A stretch of 64,000 nucleotides of DNA from Methylophilus glucosoxydans (GCF_042676145.1 NZ_JBHTJW010000002.1:1798001-1862000); one strand, 5' to 3'; shown: positions 32,856-42,220, numbered from the stretch's first letter. The notes: generated from the sequence alone by a model not told the origin. Made by a program: numbers and translations.

Positions 32856-33428
32856 TTGATTAAAAGAACATTTGATATCCTGAATGTAGTTATAGCAATA
32901 CTCTTATTTAGTCCATTGCTTGTATTCAGTTATCTTTTAGTAAAACTAACCTCTGTGGGCCCTGCATTATATTGGAGCCAGCGTGTTGGCAAAAACAATA
33001 TGTTGTTCCAAATGCCAAAATTCCGGTCCATGCGTGTTGGAACGCCTCAAATTGCCACACATTTGATGAATCAGCAAAGGGATCGAAATGCATTCTTAAC
33101 ACCGGTAGGAAGTTTTATCAGAAAAACTAGCCTGGACGAGTTACCGCAATTATGGAGCGTGCTGAAAGGGGATATGTCTGTTGTCGGGCCACGTCCTGCG
33201 CTCTTCAATCAAGACGATTTAATCGCATTGCGCACTGAAAAAAACGTTCATACGCTGAAACCAGGCATCACTGGCTGGGCGCAAGTAAATGGACGGGACG
33301 AAATTCCCATTCCACAAAAAGTGGCTCTGGATGAATACTATCTAAAGCATCGATCAATCTGGTTAGATATTAAGATTATCTGCATGACAGTGATCAAGGT
33401 CATCCGGCGTGATAACATCACGCATTGA
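32856..33428 (+). CDS. Initiating sugar-phosphate transferase (PglC/WcaJ type)
   Basis: A 190-residue bacterial sugar transferase (PF02397) lacking the large N-terminal membrane domain. One hydrophobic reentrant segment (about 8-32) is followed by MPKFRSMR, LDELPQLWSVLKGDMSVVGPRPAL and TGWAQVNGRDEI. It transfers a sugar-1-phosphate to undecaprenyl phosphate and starts the repeat unit. The start is TTG 32856, since family proteins begin KRxFD; no ATG fits. The first 100 bases are AT-rich like the cluster and the remainder has the composition of the flanking genome, so the right edge of the variable region lies inside this gene. Confidence 0.9.
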   Translation: MIKRTFDILNVVIAILLFSPLLVFSYLLVKLTSVGPALYWSQRVGKNNMLFQMPKFRSMRVGTPQIATHLMNQQRDRNAFLTPVGSFIRKTSLDELPQLWSVLKGDMSVVGPRPALFNQDDLIALRTEKNVHTLKPGITGWAQVNGRDEIPIPQKVALDEYYLKHRSIWLDIKIICMTVIKVIRRDNITH

Positions 33429-35362
33429 TTGATTATTTGATTTCTATGCTCAGGCTACCAGCACGCGTTTTGTCTTTTCTTGCTTTTAAACATGATGCGG
33501 TCGTTGTGATCGTGGCATGGGTATTTGCGTTCTTGTTACGCTTTAACTTCCAGATACCGCCCAACTTTGTACAGCATATCTGGCAGACATTGCCAGTGAT
33601 TTTTGCCATTCATGCGATCTGTTTTTATAGCTTTGGCCTGTATAAAGGACTTTGGCGGTTTGCCAGTCTGCCCGATTTAAAACGGATTATGCGCGCAGTA
33701 GGATTTGCTGCCTTGCTTAGCGCAGCGTATGCCCTGCTGGTCCACCCAACGATCATCATCCCGCGTTCGGTGCTGATCCTGAATCCTATGTTGCTCATTT
33801 TGGCCATGGGCGGGAGCCGTTTTTTATACCGTGCCTGGAAAGAGCGGCGTTTATTTAATACGGTTGCGCTGCAAGGTAAACCTGTGATTGTGATCGGGGT
33901 TGAAGATGCTTCTTTTAACCTGATTAAAGAGCTCAGTAAAAATCCGGAATGGCGTGTCGTGGCCATGATAGATCCAGCGAACAGGCTGGTGGGCCGCGAA
34001 ATCATGCACACCAAGGTAGAAGGTGGTCTGGAAGATATTCCAGCAATTGCCGCACGTTATGGCTGCCAGCATTGCATGATCGCGATGCCAAGTAGCCGAC
34101 ACCAGAAACGCAGATTGGCGGTGGAAGCCGCCAGAAAATCTCCCGAGATGGAAGTTTTGACCCTGCCAGCCATGTCTGACCTGATCAGTGGCCGGGTCAG
34201 TCTCTCGCAAATTCGCAAGATTGATGTCGAGGACTTGCTGGGACGAGATGTGGTGCAGCTGGACACCCATGGCTTGAGTACGATGTTGGCTAACAAGGTA
34301 GTGCTGGTCTCGGGGGCTGCGGGCTCCATTGGCTCTGAACTGTGCAGACAAATACTGAGTTTTCACCCGGCACAATTAATCTGTCTGGATATCTCGGAAT
34401 ATGCGTTGTACACCTTGCAGCAAGAATTTAATCAGTCCGTCACCAATACAGAGCTAGTCTATCTGGTGGCCGATGTGAAAAATCAGGCCAGGATACAACG
34501 CATCTTGCAAAATCATCAGCCGGAGGTTGTGTTACATGCCGGGGCTTATAAGCATGTGCCTATGATGGAGCATTTTAACGTGGTAGAGGCCTTGCAGAAC
34601 AATGCCTACGGCACCTACCAGATTGCAGCGGCGTGCCAGGCGGCTAATGTGCCCACTTTTGTGCTGGTCTCCACTGATAAAGCAGTGAATCCGACCAATG
34701 TCATGGGCGCCAGCAAGCGTCTGGCCGAACTCATTTGTCAGGGCTTGCAAAACAAGCAAAATCACACCCGTTTTATCACGGTGCGTTTTGGCAACGTGCT
34801 GGGAAGCAGTGGCAGCGTGATTCCAAAATTCCGCGAGCAAATTGCGCACGGCGGCCCAATCACAATTACCCACCCGGAGATCACACGCTACTTTATGTCC
34901 ATCCCTGAGGCCGCGCAACTGGTATTACAGGCAGCGACCATGGGCAACGGCGGTGAAGTCTTTGTAATGGATATGGGCACACCGGTCAAAATCATTGATC
35001 TGGCACGCGACATGATTAAACTATCCGGTCTGCAAGAGCAAGAAATACGCATTGAGTTTACCGGCCTGCGTCCGGGTGAAAAGCTTTATGAAGAGTTGCT
35101 GGCAGATGATGAAAACACCTTGCCGACGAGCCATGAAAAACTACGGATTGCCCAAGCGCGCAGTGCAGATAGCCTTTGGCTGACGCAGTTGCTCGAGTGG
35201 TTGGCGACCATACCGCATTTGCCAGAGTCTCAAATCAAGCAAGACTTGCAGCGCTGGGTCGAGGAGTATCAGCCAGATACCCGGCCCGCACCCTCTGTCT
35301 CTTTACGTGCCACTCTGGCGCCCTTAGAGACCCTCCCCTCGCCTTCACAACAGATACACTGA
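33425..35362 (+). CDS. NDP-sugar 4,6-dehydratase of the WbpM/CapD/FlaA1 type
   Basis: A 645-residue inner-membrane enzyme. Four hydrophobic segments (about residues 20-130) precede a first Rossmann-like region. The catalytic domain has VLVSGAAGSIGSELCRQI (about 297-314), HAGAYKHVPMME, STDKAVNPTNVMGASKRLAE (Met in place of the usual catalytic Tyr, normal for this family), VRFGNVLGSSGSV and LRPGEKLYEELL. It converts UDP-GlcNAc to the 4-keto-6-deoxy sugar used for QuiNAc, FucNAc or related residues. It overlaps the initiating transferase, which would use its product. Start is TTG 33425 or ATG 33446. Confidence 0.9.
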   Translation: MIDYLISMLRLPARVLSFLAFKHDAVVVIVAWVFAFLLRFNFQIPPNFVQHIWQTLPVIFAIHAICFYSFGLYKGLWRFASLPDLKRIMRAVGFAALLSAAYALLVHPTIIIPRSVLILNPMLLILAMGGSRFLYRAWKERRLFNTVALQGKPVIVIGVEDASFNLIKELSKNPEWRVVAMIDPANRLVGREIMHTKVEGGLEDIPAIAARYGCQHCMIAMPSSRHQKRRLAVEAARKSPEMEVLTLPAMSDLISGRVSLSQIRKIDVEDLLGRDVVQLDTHGLSTMLANKVVLVSGAAGSIGSELCRQILSFHPAQLICLDISEYALYTLQQEFNQSVTNTELVYLVADVKNQARIQRILQNHQPEVVLHAGAYKHVPMMEHFNVVEALQNNAYGTYQIAAACQAANVPTFVLVSTDKAVNPTNVMGASKRLAELICQGLQNKQNHTRFITVRFGNVLGSSGSVIPKFREQIAHGGPITITHPEITRYFMSIPEAAQLVLQAATMGNGGEVFVMDMGTPVKIIDLARDMIKLSGLQEQEIRIEFTGLRPGEKLYEELLADDENTLPTSHEKLRIAQARSADSLWLTQLLEWLATIPHLPESQIKQDLQRWVEEYQPDTRPAPSVSLRATLAPLETLPSPSQQIH

Positions 35363-35363
35363 T

Positions 35364-37271
35364 ATGCCTTTAATCACACTCAAACAGGCCAGCCTGGCCT
35401 TTGGTCATGTGCCATTACTGGACCAAGTCAACTTTCAGCTGGATAACAAGGAGTGTGTCGGCATCATTGGCCGTAATGGTACCGGTAAATCCAGCATGCT
35501 TAAAGTGGTCGCCGGGCTGATCAAACTGGATGATGGCGAATATTGGCGCGACCCTGGCAGCAAGATTGCCTACGTACCGCAAGAGCCCGAGCTGGATGCA
35601 GCGCATGATGTGTTTACTGCCGTCGCCCAAGGCTTGGGGAATGTCGTCACACAACTTAAAGAATATCATGACCTGTCACTGCAGTTGTCGCAGACGCAAG
35701 AGACTGAAGCTTTGCTCGATCGCATGCAAGTATTACAGCACAGCCTGGAAGCTGAAAACGGCTGGGCGCTACAATCCCGCATTGCGTCTGTGTTGTCCAA
35801 ACTTGGGCTACAGGCAGACACCCCAATTGCCACCTTGTCAGGTGGCTGGCGCAAACGCGTGGCCCTGGCACAGGCATTAGTGCAAGCCCCCGATGTCTTG
35901 TTGCTCGATGAACCGACGAACCACCTGGATCTGGAAGCAATCGTCTGGCTGGAGGAGCTGCTCTTGGGCTTTCAAGGCAGCGTGATGCTGATTACGCATG
36001 ATCGTCGCTTTCTGGACCGCCTGTCTACCCGTATTGTCGAACTTGACCGCGGTCATTTAACCGAATTTACAGGCAACTATAGCCAGTACCAACTGAAAAA
36101 GGCTGAATTGCTGACCGTAGAAGCACAACACCAGGCCAAATTTGACAAGTTTCTAGCGCAGGAAGAAGTCTGGATCCGCAAAGGGGTTGAAGCCAGGCGT
36201 ACGCGCAATGAAGGCCGCGTCAGAAGACTGGAGCAACTGCGGCTTGACCGCGCTGCACGCCGTGATCGTCAAGGTCAGGTGCACTTGCAACTCGATGCGG
36301 GCGAGCGCTCAGGCAAGCTGATTGCAGAACTGCAAGAAGTGCGCATGGCGTTTGGTGACAAAATGCTGATTAATCGCTTTAGTACGCGCATTATGCGGGG
36401 GGACCGCATCGGACTGCTCGGGCCCAACGGGGTTGGTAAATCCACGCTGCTCAAGCTGCTCTTGGGCGAGTTAGCGCCTAGCGCGGGCAAGGTACAACTG
36501 GGGACGAATATCCAGGTGGCCTACTTTGACCAGATGCGCGAACAGCTCAACCCGGAAGCAACGCTGATGGACACGATCAGTCCGGGATCGGAGTATGTGC
36601 AAATCGGTGAAACACGCACCCATGTGATTGGTTATCTTGAGGATTTTCTGTTTGCACCGCAACGTGCACGCTCCCCGGTCAAATCTCTGTCTGGCGGTGA
36701 ACGCAATCGTCTGTTACTAGCCCGATTATTTGCGCGTCCGGCCAATGTATTGGTGCTAGACGAACCCACCAACGATCTGGATATCGATACGCTGGAACTG
36801 CTGGAAAACCTGCTGCAAGATTATGCGGGCACCCTGTTTCTGGTGAGTCATGACCGGGCATTCCTGGAAAATACGGTGACACAAGTCATTGCTTTTGAAG
36901 GCCAGGGCAAACTCACCGAATTTAGCGGTGGTTATGATGACTGGCTGCGCTTTAGCCAGCAGCGCGAAGCTGCAAATAAACCAGTCGAAAAACCGGTGCC
37001 TGCAGCCTCGTCCCCCGTCAGCACGAACGCCTCATCCAACACCTCAACCCGAAAAAAGTTGAGCTTTAAGGAACAGCGTGAGCTTGAAGCGCTGCCTGCA
37101 GAAATTGAACAATTAGAGCAAGAGCAAGCTGATATCCAGGCACAGTTTGCACAAGGCGACATTTACAAGCAAGCGCCTGAGCAGGTCAAGCAACGACAAG
37201 AGAGACTGGATGAAATTGAAGCGTTAATCTTGCAGAAACTGGAGCGCTGGGAATGGCTGGAAAGCCAGTAA
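35364..37271 (+). CDS. uup: ABC-F ATPase Uup
   Basis: A 635-residue soluble protein with two ABC domains. Walker A motifs are GRNGTGKSS (about 36) and GPNGVGKST (353-361), signatures LSGGWRKR and LSGGERNR, and Walker B motifs VLLLDEPTNHLDL and VLVLDEPTNDLDI. A linker follows the first domain. A C-terminal basic coiled-coil extension (about 555-635, starting KKLSFKEQRELEAL) identifies Uup among ABC-F proteins. It acts on ribosomes or branched DNA intermediates, not in transport. It begins 1 base after the dehydratase stop and may be cotranscribed, though functionally unrelated to the glycan. Confidence 0.93.
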   Translation: MPLITLKQASLAFGHVPLLDQVNFQLDNKECVGIIGRNGTGKSSMLKVVAGLIKLDDGEYWRDPGSKIAYVPQEPELDAAHDVFTAVAQGLGNVVTQLKEYHDLSLQLSQTQETEALLDRMQVLQHSLEAENGWALQSRIASVLSKLGLQADTPIATLSGGWRKRVALAQALVQAPDVLLLDEPTNHLDLEAIVWLEELLLGFQGSVMLITHDRRFLDRLSTRIVELDRGHLTEFTGNYSQYQLKKAELLTVEAQHQAKFDKFLAQEEVWIRKGVEARRTRNEGRVRRLEQLRLDRAARRDRQGQVHLQLDAGERSGKLIAELQEVRMAFGDKMLINRFSTRIMRGDRIGLLGPNGVGKSTLLKLLLGELAPSAGKVQLGTNIQVAYFDQMREQLNPEATLMDTISPGSEYVQIGETRTHVIGYLEDFLFAPQRARSPVKSLSGGERNRLLLARLFARPANVLVLDEPTNDLDIDTLELLENLLQDYAGTLFLVSHDRAFLENTVTQVIAFEGQGKLTEFSGGYDDWLRFSQQREAANKPVEKPVPAASSPVSTNASSNTSTRKKLSFKEQRELEALPAEIEQLEQEQADIQAQFAQGDIYKQAPEQVKQRQERLDEIEALILQKLERWEWLESQ

Positions 37272-37291
37272 GCAACGCTCAAGCTTGAAAG

Positions 37292-37313
37292 TGGCAATGA
37301 TGAATTGCCATTT
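37292..37313 (+). terminator. Possible terminator between uup and flgN
   Basis: TGGCAAT (37292-37298) and ATTGCCA (37304-37310) form a 7-bp stem with a 5-base loop, followed by only three T residues. It lies between convergent genes, where a terminator is expected, but the T tract is short. Confidence 0.45.
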
Positions 37314-37343
37314 ACGGTTGTGATCGTTTGATTTTAATGCGAG

Positions 37344-37826
37344 TTATACCGCAAAGCTGGTGCGAGAGCTATGGGCACCGTGAGTTTGGCCATTTTTGCC
37401 ATAGAACTGCGTGGCATTGGTTGCTTTGCCTTGAATCGCATCCAGCTTTTCCTGGTTGCGTTGAAAATGCTTGTTGATCAGGATGCCGTTGATGCGGTTA
37501 AGCTCTTTTGCCTGCGCCAGTTTTTTCTGGAACTCCATCCATGCAGTATCCATCACTTTGCCATGTCCTAACTCCAGCCATTTAGCCATGCCTTTTTCAT
37601 TGGCTTCGAAGCCGGCGGCCGACAAGGCAGCGTAACGCTGTTTTGCGGCTTCACCCAGCGCCTGTAGTAACTCTACACGCTGATCAATAATCCGTTCTAT
37701 GGTGTCCAGGTCAGCTTTGACCAAGGCTTTTTGTTCATTCTGCAAATCTTCAATGAGCGCTTCAACCAGATTGGCATCCGCTTCAAAACTGATCTCAGGG
37801 ATAGCGTTGCGATTTGCAGTTGTCAT
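37344..37826 (-). CDS. flgN: Flagellar export chaperone FlgN
   Basis: A 160-residue helical protein. The segments EALIEDLQNEQKALVKADLDTIERIIDQRVELLQAL and LARAKELNRINGILINKHFQRNQEKLDAI-like helices (here LAQAKELNRINGILI) match FlgN, which binds the hook-filament junction proteins FlgK and FlgL before export. It directly follows flgM by 5 bases, the standard pairing. The start at 37826 is preferred to 37835 because AAGGA then has a spacing of 8. The C-terminal GKNGQTHGAHSS tail is probably disordered. Confidence 0.9.
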   Translation of the reverse strand: MTTANRNAIPEISFEADANLVEALIEDLQNEQKALVKADLDTIERIIDQRVELLQALGEAAKQRYAALSAAGFEANEKGMAKWLELGHGKVMDTAWMEFQKKLAQAKELNRINGILINKHFQRNQEKLDAIQGKATNATQFYGKNGQTHGAHSSRTSFAV

Positions 37827-37831
37827 AAACA

Positions 37832-38152
37832 TCATCCTTTTTTCGAATGTATCAAGTCCTTAACGGTTTGCAATAAGCCGTCAGCCACTTTACCCGTGTC
37901 GACAGTAAAGTCTCCACGCGCAATAGCACTTTTAATTTCGTCCACTTTGTGCGTATCAAACACCTCTGACGAGGCAATCCCCGCTTCAATGGACTGCATC
38001 TGCACCGATGCCGCGGACAATGTCACATTGTCTTTGCTGGCTGGCGTTGCCGATGTGCTTGTTTTTTCGGTACTTTTGCTGCTGGTACCTTTATCTAATA
38101 CTGGTTTATCTACACCAATCCCAAGTTTCTTGATCGAATCTGAAATATTCAT
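37832..38152 (-). CDS. flgM: Anti-sigma-28 factor FlgM
   Basis: A 106-residue protein beginning MNISDSIKKLG. It has a Ser/Thr-rich unstructured N-terminal half and the conserved C-terminal part VTLSAASVQMQSIE, DTHKVDEIKSAIARGDFTVDTGKVADGLL. FlgM holds FliA (sigma-28) inactive until it is exported through the finished hook-basal body. ATG 38152 follows GAGGGA. The longer frame from 38224 overlaps the sigma-28 promoter and is not the real start. It is cotranscribed with flgN. Confidence 0.95.
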   Translation of the reverse strand: MNISDSIKKLGIGVDKPVLDKGTSSKSTEKTSTSATPASKDNVTLSAASVQMQSIEAGIASSEVFDTHKVDEIKSAIARGDFTVDTGKVADGLLQTVKDLIHSKKG

Positions 38153-38214
38153 GCTATCCCTCTGCCTTGATGTCTGAGTTTGTCGGGTGACTAAACCCTC
38201 ATTGATTAACAGTT

Positions 38215-38241
38215 CTATCGGCATAGTTTAAGCGAACTTTA
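38215..38241 (-). promoter_or_regulatory. Sigma-28 (FliA) promoter of flgMN
   Basis: Read on the minus strand, TAAAGTTC, an 11-base spacer and GCCGATAG match the FliA consensus TAAAGTTT-N11-GCCGATAA at 14 of 16 positions with exact spacing. The predicted start site near 38208 gives a leader of about 55 bases before flgM. This makes flgMN a class 3 late flagellar unit. Confidence 0.92.
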
Positions 38242-38313
38242 GTTGTTAATATAGTTTTTATCTCAAGATTCTGATTGAGAAGTATTTTTTCATGGTTGTC
38301 GTGGTGAGTCTGC

Positions 38314-39087
38314 CTAATATCTTACATCGACTTTTCCACTCGACAGTGCAACCCCTTTAATCACCTGGCCGCTACTGACTTTGACATCCACCACCTGCCC
38401 TGCATTGGCTGTTTGCAGTGCAGTCCCATCTGCACTGACCACAAATCCTTCGCCACGGCTATTTAACTGTACAGTCTGACCCTGCATGATCACAGGTCTG
38501 GACTTAAGCAACTCTGGGCGCAACACCGTGCCCAGCGGCATATTCAAGGCGGCTTGTTTGCCTTCAAGCATGGACAAGTCCGTGATAATGCCAGCCGGTA
38601 ACTTGCTTAAATCCCCTGATTGCAACACCACATCGTTCGGGCTGAGTAGTGCACCCTGACTGACTGGCACTGCCGTCACTGCATATTCAGCCCACACTTG
38701 CACGTCTGCCTGCACATACAGCGTCCACAACTTGGTCTCGGCTTGCAGGCAACGGACACCTATATGTGTTTTACCCCACAACCGTGAGCCTGGTACGGTA
38801 AATCCTTCCATCATGTCGCAGGCAGCAATACGAACACGGCTGTCCAGTGGCTGAATGTCGACATTGACTTTGCCTGGATAACCTTGCGTCTGGCTCTGCA
38901 CATATTGCACAGCGGTTTGATATACGCGGCTGTGCATGTCTGCGACCGCCGGCTCAGCGACACGCTGATTGGCCAGCGTAGCGGTTGTCGCCGTACGGTC
39001 AGCTGCGTGCAAGACATGACTGAAGAACCCGGTCAGGGCAATCAGCATCGCACAAAAAATTGTAAGCAGACGAGGTTTCATGAGCAT
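38314..39087 (-). CDS. flgA: Flagellar P-ring chaperone FlgA
   Basis: A 257-residue periplasmic protein with a signal peptide (hydrophobic core about residues 7-24, ending LHA). The C-terminal SAF-like domain has VPVSQGALLSPNDV, LNMPLGTVLRPELL and the final GQVVDVKVSSGQVIKGVALSSGKVDV, typical of FlgA. It assists assembly of FlgI into the P ring. It is transcribed divergently from flgB, as in enteric bacteria. In-frame ATGs at 39087 and 39081 lack a clear ribosome site, so the exact start is open. Confidence 0.92.
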   Translation of the reverse strand: MLMKPRLLTIFCAMLIALTGFFSHVLHAADRTATTATLANQRVAEPAVADMHSRVYQTAVQYVQSQTQGYPGKVNVDIQPLDSRVRIAACDMMEGFTVPGSRLWGKTHIGVRCLQAETKLWTLYVQADVQVWAEYAVTAVPVSQGALLSPNDVVLQSGDLSKLPAGIITDLSMLEGKQAALNMPLGTVLRPELLKSRPVIMQGQTVQLNSRGEGFVVSADGTALQTANAGQVVDVKVSSGQVIKGVALSSGKVDVRY

Positions 39088-39357
39088 TCATTCTACGCAC
39101 AACCGCTGGCGCTAAATGCTCAAATAAAGGGGATTTACCGCATTTAATTCAGAAATTGTTCATAAACGTGCGGCGTACACTAGGCATAGCTAGTAAAAGT
39201 GACTCGAGCAATAAGAGGTAACGAGTTATCAGGATTAACGGCCGTGTCTGGCAAACCTTTAGGATATTTTTGAATAAAGGTGTTTTGGCGACGAGGCTAC
39301 AACAATCGCTAACCAAAGATTAAAGCCAGAGATTCAGGCAAGTGAAAGGAATCAATG

Positions 39358-39780
39358 ATGATCAACAAATTAGACGCCGCACTGAATTTTCATCAGACGG
39401 CATTGCGTGTCCGCAATGAACGTCAAGAGCTGTTGGCATCCAATATCGCCAATGCGGATACACCGCAATACAAGGCACGCGATATCGACTTTAAAGCCGC
39501 CATGCAGGCCGCCATGCATCCAGCCAGTAGCACGGGTACAGCAACAGGTGGTTTGCAAAAAACCGACTCGGGCCACATGCAAGGTCAGCCGAATCAGGGT
39601 TACGCAGGCCCGGGTGATCCATTGTTCCGCACGGTGACGCAAGCCTCTGTAGACGGCAATACGGTAGACATGGATGCAGAACGTAATGCCTATGTCGATA
39701 ACGGCATCCGTTATGAAGCAAGCTTAACCATGATCACCGGCCAGATCAAAAAAATGCTGACCGCAATCAATGGCCAGTAA
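39358..39780 (+). CDS. flgB: Flagellar proximal rod protein FlgB
   Basis: A 140-residue rod protein. The N-terminal rod motif is LLASNIANADTPQYKARDIDF and the C-terminal helix contains NAYVDNGIRYEASLTMI. A central glycine/serine-rich loop (about 55-85) is longer than some homologues. It starts the flgBCDEFGHIJ unit. ATG 39358 with AAAGGA at a spacing of 7 is preferred to the adjacent ATG 39355. Confidence 0.95.
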   Translation: MINKLDAALNFHQTALRVRNERQELLASNIANADTPQYKARDIDFKAAMQAAMHPASSTGTATGGLQKTDSGHMQGQPNQGYAGPGDPLFRTVTQASVDGNTVDMDAERNAYVDNGIRYEASLTMITGQIKKMLTAINGQ

Positions 39781-39799
39781 TTGAGTAAGGAGTACTGAC

Positions 39800-40207
39800 A
39801 TGTCTTTGTTTAATGTATTCAAGATTTCCGGCTCTGCGATGAGCGCACAATCCATGCGTCTGAATACCGTAGCCAGTAACCTGGCCAACGCGGACAGCGT
39901 GGTCAGCTCTGACGGCAAACCCTATCAGGCCAAACAGGTCGTGTTCAAGGCCGTGCAAGATGCGGCGAATCAAAACGCCAGCACAGTTGCGGTTGACGGC
40001 GTGATTGAAGATAACCGCCCCGGCAAAGTGGTCTACGACCCCAAACACCCGATGGCCAACAGTGAAGGCTATATCACCATGCCTAACGTCAACGTTACTG
40101 AAGAGATGGTGAACATGATCTCTGCCTCCCGAGCTTATCAAAACAACGTGGAAACCATGAATGCGGCCAAGACCATGTTGCTTAAAACACTCAATATTGG
40201 TCAATAA
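39800..40207 (+). CDS. flgC: Flagellar proximal rod protein FlgC
   Basis: A 135-residue rod protein with N-terminal ISGSAMSAQSMRLNTVASNLANADSV and C-terminal MPNVNVTEEMVNMISASRAYQNNVETMNAAK, both canonical. It builds the proximal rod with FlgB and FlgF. AAGGAG precedes the ATG at good spacing; it lies 19 bases after flgB. Confidence 0.97.
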   Translation: MSLFNVFKISGSAMSAQSMRLNTVASNLANADSVVSSDGKPYQAKQVVFKAVQDAANQNASTVAVDGVIEDNRPGKVVYDPKHPMANSEGYITMPNVNVTEEMVNMISASRAYQNNVETMNAAKTMLLKTLNIGQ

Positions 40208-40227
40208 CCTGCAGAAAGGAATCTCAT

Positions 40228-40899
40228 ATGACCACGGTGAATACTAACAATCAGGTCCCTCAAGACTTGCTCAATACAGTGAACAATCGCTCATCAAATA
40301 CAACCAGTACCGATGATGCCCAAGATAGGTTCATGAAGCTTCTGGTGACGCAAATGAAAAACCAGGATCCGCTCAACCCGATGGACAATGCCCAGGTGAC
40401 TAGCCAGATGGCGCAACTGAACACGGTAACCGGGATCAACAAACTGAATGACTCCATGACCAGCCTCATCAACAACGTGCAGATGGGCCAGTCCTACCAG
40501 GCGACCAGCATGATAGGCCGCAATATATTGTCTGCCGGCAATACCATGGAGCTGGGCGAAAAAGGCGCACTGTTCGGTGTCAACATCCCGAACGGAGCCG
40601 ACAACCTGACCGTCACCATCAAAAATGGCGCAGGCACCGTCATTCAAACACTGACGCTAGGCAAGCAGGCCACCGGCATCAATGCCTTGGGTTGGGATGG
40701 AAAAGACGCGAGCGGGCAACCGGCACCGACTGGCACTTATACCTTTGAAACGACCGCAACACTAGGGGACGCAAAAACAACCAGCACCGCATTAAGCCTG
40801 GCCCAGGTGCAAAGTGTTTCACAAATGAACGGCTCGTCCAGACTGAATTTGAGTACAGGCAAGGACGTGGCACTGGCCGATGTCCTGGAAGTATTCTAA
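40228..40899 (+). CDS. flgD: Flagellar hook cap/assembly protein FlgD
   Basis: A 223-residue protein. The N-terminal part has FMKLLVTQMKNQDPLNPMDNAQ and TSQMAQLNTVTGI. The C-terminal Tudor/Ig-like hook-scaffold domain contains ALGWDGKDASGQPAPTGTYTF. FlgD caps the growing hook and is itself removed later. It lies 20 bases after flgC with AAAGGA before the start. Confidence 0.96.
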   Translation: MTTVNTNNQVPQDLLNTVNNRSSNTTSTDDAQDRFMKLLVTQMKNQDPLNPMDNAQVTSQMAQLNTVTGINKLNDSMTSLINNVQMGQSYQATSMIGRNILSAGNTMELGEKGALFGVNIPNGADNLTVTIKNGAGTVIQTLTLGKQATGINALGWDGKDASGQPAPTGTYTFETTATLGDAKTTSTALSLAQVQSVSQMNGSSRLNLSTGKDVALADVLEVF

Positions 40900-40937
40900 A
40901 GCCCCACAGAATGTAATCTTACGCAAGGAGAAATAGC

Positions 40938-42176
40938 ATGAGTTTTCAACAAGGTCTTAGCGGTTTAAATGCCACCTCTCAACAATTGTCTGTGATTGGC
41001 AACAACGTCGCCAACGCCAACACTGTGGGTTTTAAGCAATCAACCTCCAAATTTTCTGATGTATATGCCGCCTCATTGAACGGCGGGGGCGCCACACAAA
41101 TCGGGATTGGTACCAAGCTGGCCAAGGTCTCGCAAGAGTTCACTCAAGGCAACATCACCAATACCAACAATACACTGGATGTGGCCATCAATGGCAATGG
41201 CTTTTTCATTATGAGCCAGAACGGTGTCGTCACCTACACGCGTAACGGCCAGTTTGAGATGGATAAAGATGGTTATATTGTGAATAGTGAAGGCAAACGC
41301 CTGAGAGGCAACAGTGCTGATAACCTGGAAGGGTCCTCGCCAGTAGATATTCAAATTAACACCAGCGACCTGCCCCCAAAAACATCCACCCAGGTCACCG
41401 GCAAGCTCAATCTGAACTCGGATAGCCCAGTCATCGATCAATCGGTTAAACCATTTAACCCTTCTGATGCCACTACCTACACCAACTCGACTTCGATTAC
41501 CGTGTATGATGCCTTGGGCAATAGCCATACGGTGCAGAATTACTTTGTCAAAACCGCTGCAAATACTTGGCAAACATATACCACTGCTGACGGCAGTGTG
41601 GTCCCACCGAAAGCGAATGCTTCAGATCCATATACAGCAACGGGCACGATTCAATTCACGACCTCTGGCGCGTATGACACCACCAACTCTACAGCCCTGA
41701 ATGTCAGCTTTACACCTTCAAGCGGTGCAGCTGCCGTCAACCTCAAACTGGATTACACCGCCAGTACGCAATATGGCTCTGGCTTCAGTGTGAACAAGTT
41801 AGCCCAGGACGGCTATACCTCTGGCCGGATTGCCAACTTCAGCATCGGTAGCGACGGCATTATTGTGGGACGTTACAGTAATGGTCAATCACAGGCGCTG
41901 GGCCGTGTGGTTTTGGCCAACTTTGTCAACCCTAACGGCTTGCGCTCGCTGGGCGGCAATCAGTGGCAATCCTCGTTCGATTCAGGCGAAGCCTTGATTG
42001 GCGCACCAGGCAGCAGCACGCTGGGGGTATTGCAATCTTCGGCAGTGGAAGACTCCAACGTCGACCTGACTGCAGAACTGGTGAACATGATTATGGCGCA
42101 GCGTGTTTACCAGGCCAACTCACAAACCATTAAAACGCAAGACCAGGTGCTGCAAACACTGGTGAACATGCGCTAA
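40938..42176 (+). CDS. flgE: Flagellar hook protein FlgE
   Basis: A 412-residue hook subunit. The N-terminus is SFQQGLSGLNATSQQLSVIGNNVANANTVGFK, and the C-terminus contains SSAVEDSNVDLTAELVNMIMAQRVYQANSQTIKTQDQVLQTL. The central D1/D2 domain has a repeated TY/TS-rich region. It polymerises into the universal joint. AAGGAG precedes the start. Length is close to that of enteric FlgE. Confidence 0.97.
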   Translation: MSFQQGLSGLNATSQQLSVIGNNVANANTVGFKQSTSKFSDVYAASLNGGGATQIGIGTKLAKVSQEFTQGNITNTNNTLDVAINGNGFFIMSQNGVVTYTRNGQFEMDKDGYIVNSEGKRLRGNSADNLEGSSPVDIQINTSDLPPKTSTQVTGKLNLNSDSPVIDQSVKPFNPSDATTYTNSTSITVYDALGNSHTVQNYFVKTAANTWQTYTTADGSVVPPKANASDPYTATGTIQFTTSGAYDTTNSTALNVSFTPSSGAAAVNLKLDYTASTQYGSGFSVNKLAQDGYTSGRIANFSIGSDGIIVGRYSNGQSQALGRVVLANFVNPNGLRSLGGNQWQSSFDSGEALIGAPGSSTLGVLQSSAVEDSNVDLTAELVNMIMAQRVYQANSQTIKTQDQVLQTLVNMR

Positions 42177-42220
42177 TTGAGTCGTTAAACGCTGAATGTT
42201 GACTGATTGAAGGAGTCGCA

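Noticed and set aside
38153..38224. A longer flgM start at 38224
   Set aside because: The extra codons lie over the sigma-28 promoter and upstream of its predicted start site. The internal ATG has a good ribosome site and the family N-terminus.
39252..39267. A sigma-54-like sequence (TGGCAA and TAGGA) before flgB
   Set aside because: The -12 GC dinucleotide is missing, which sigma-54 promoters almost never tolerate.
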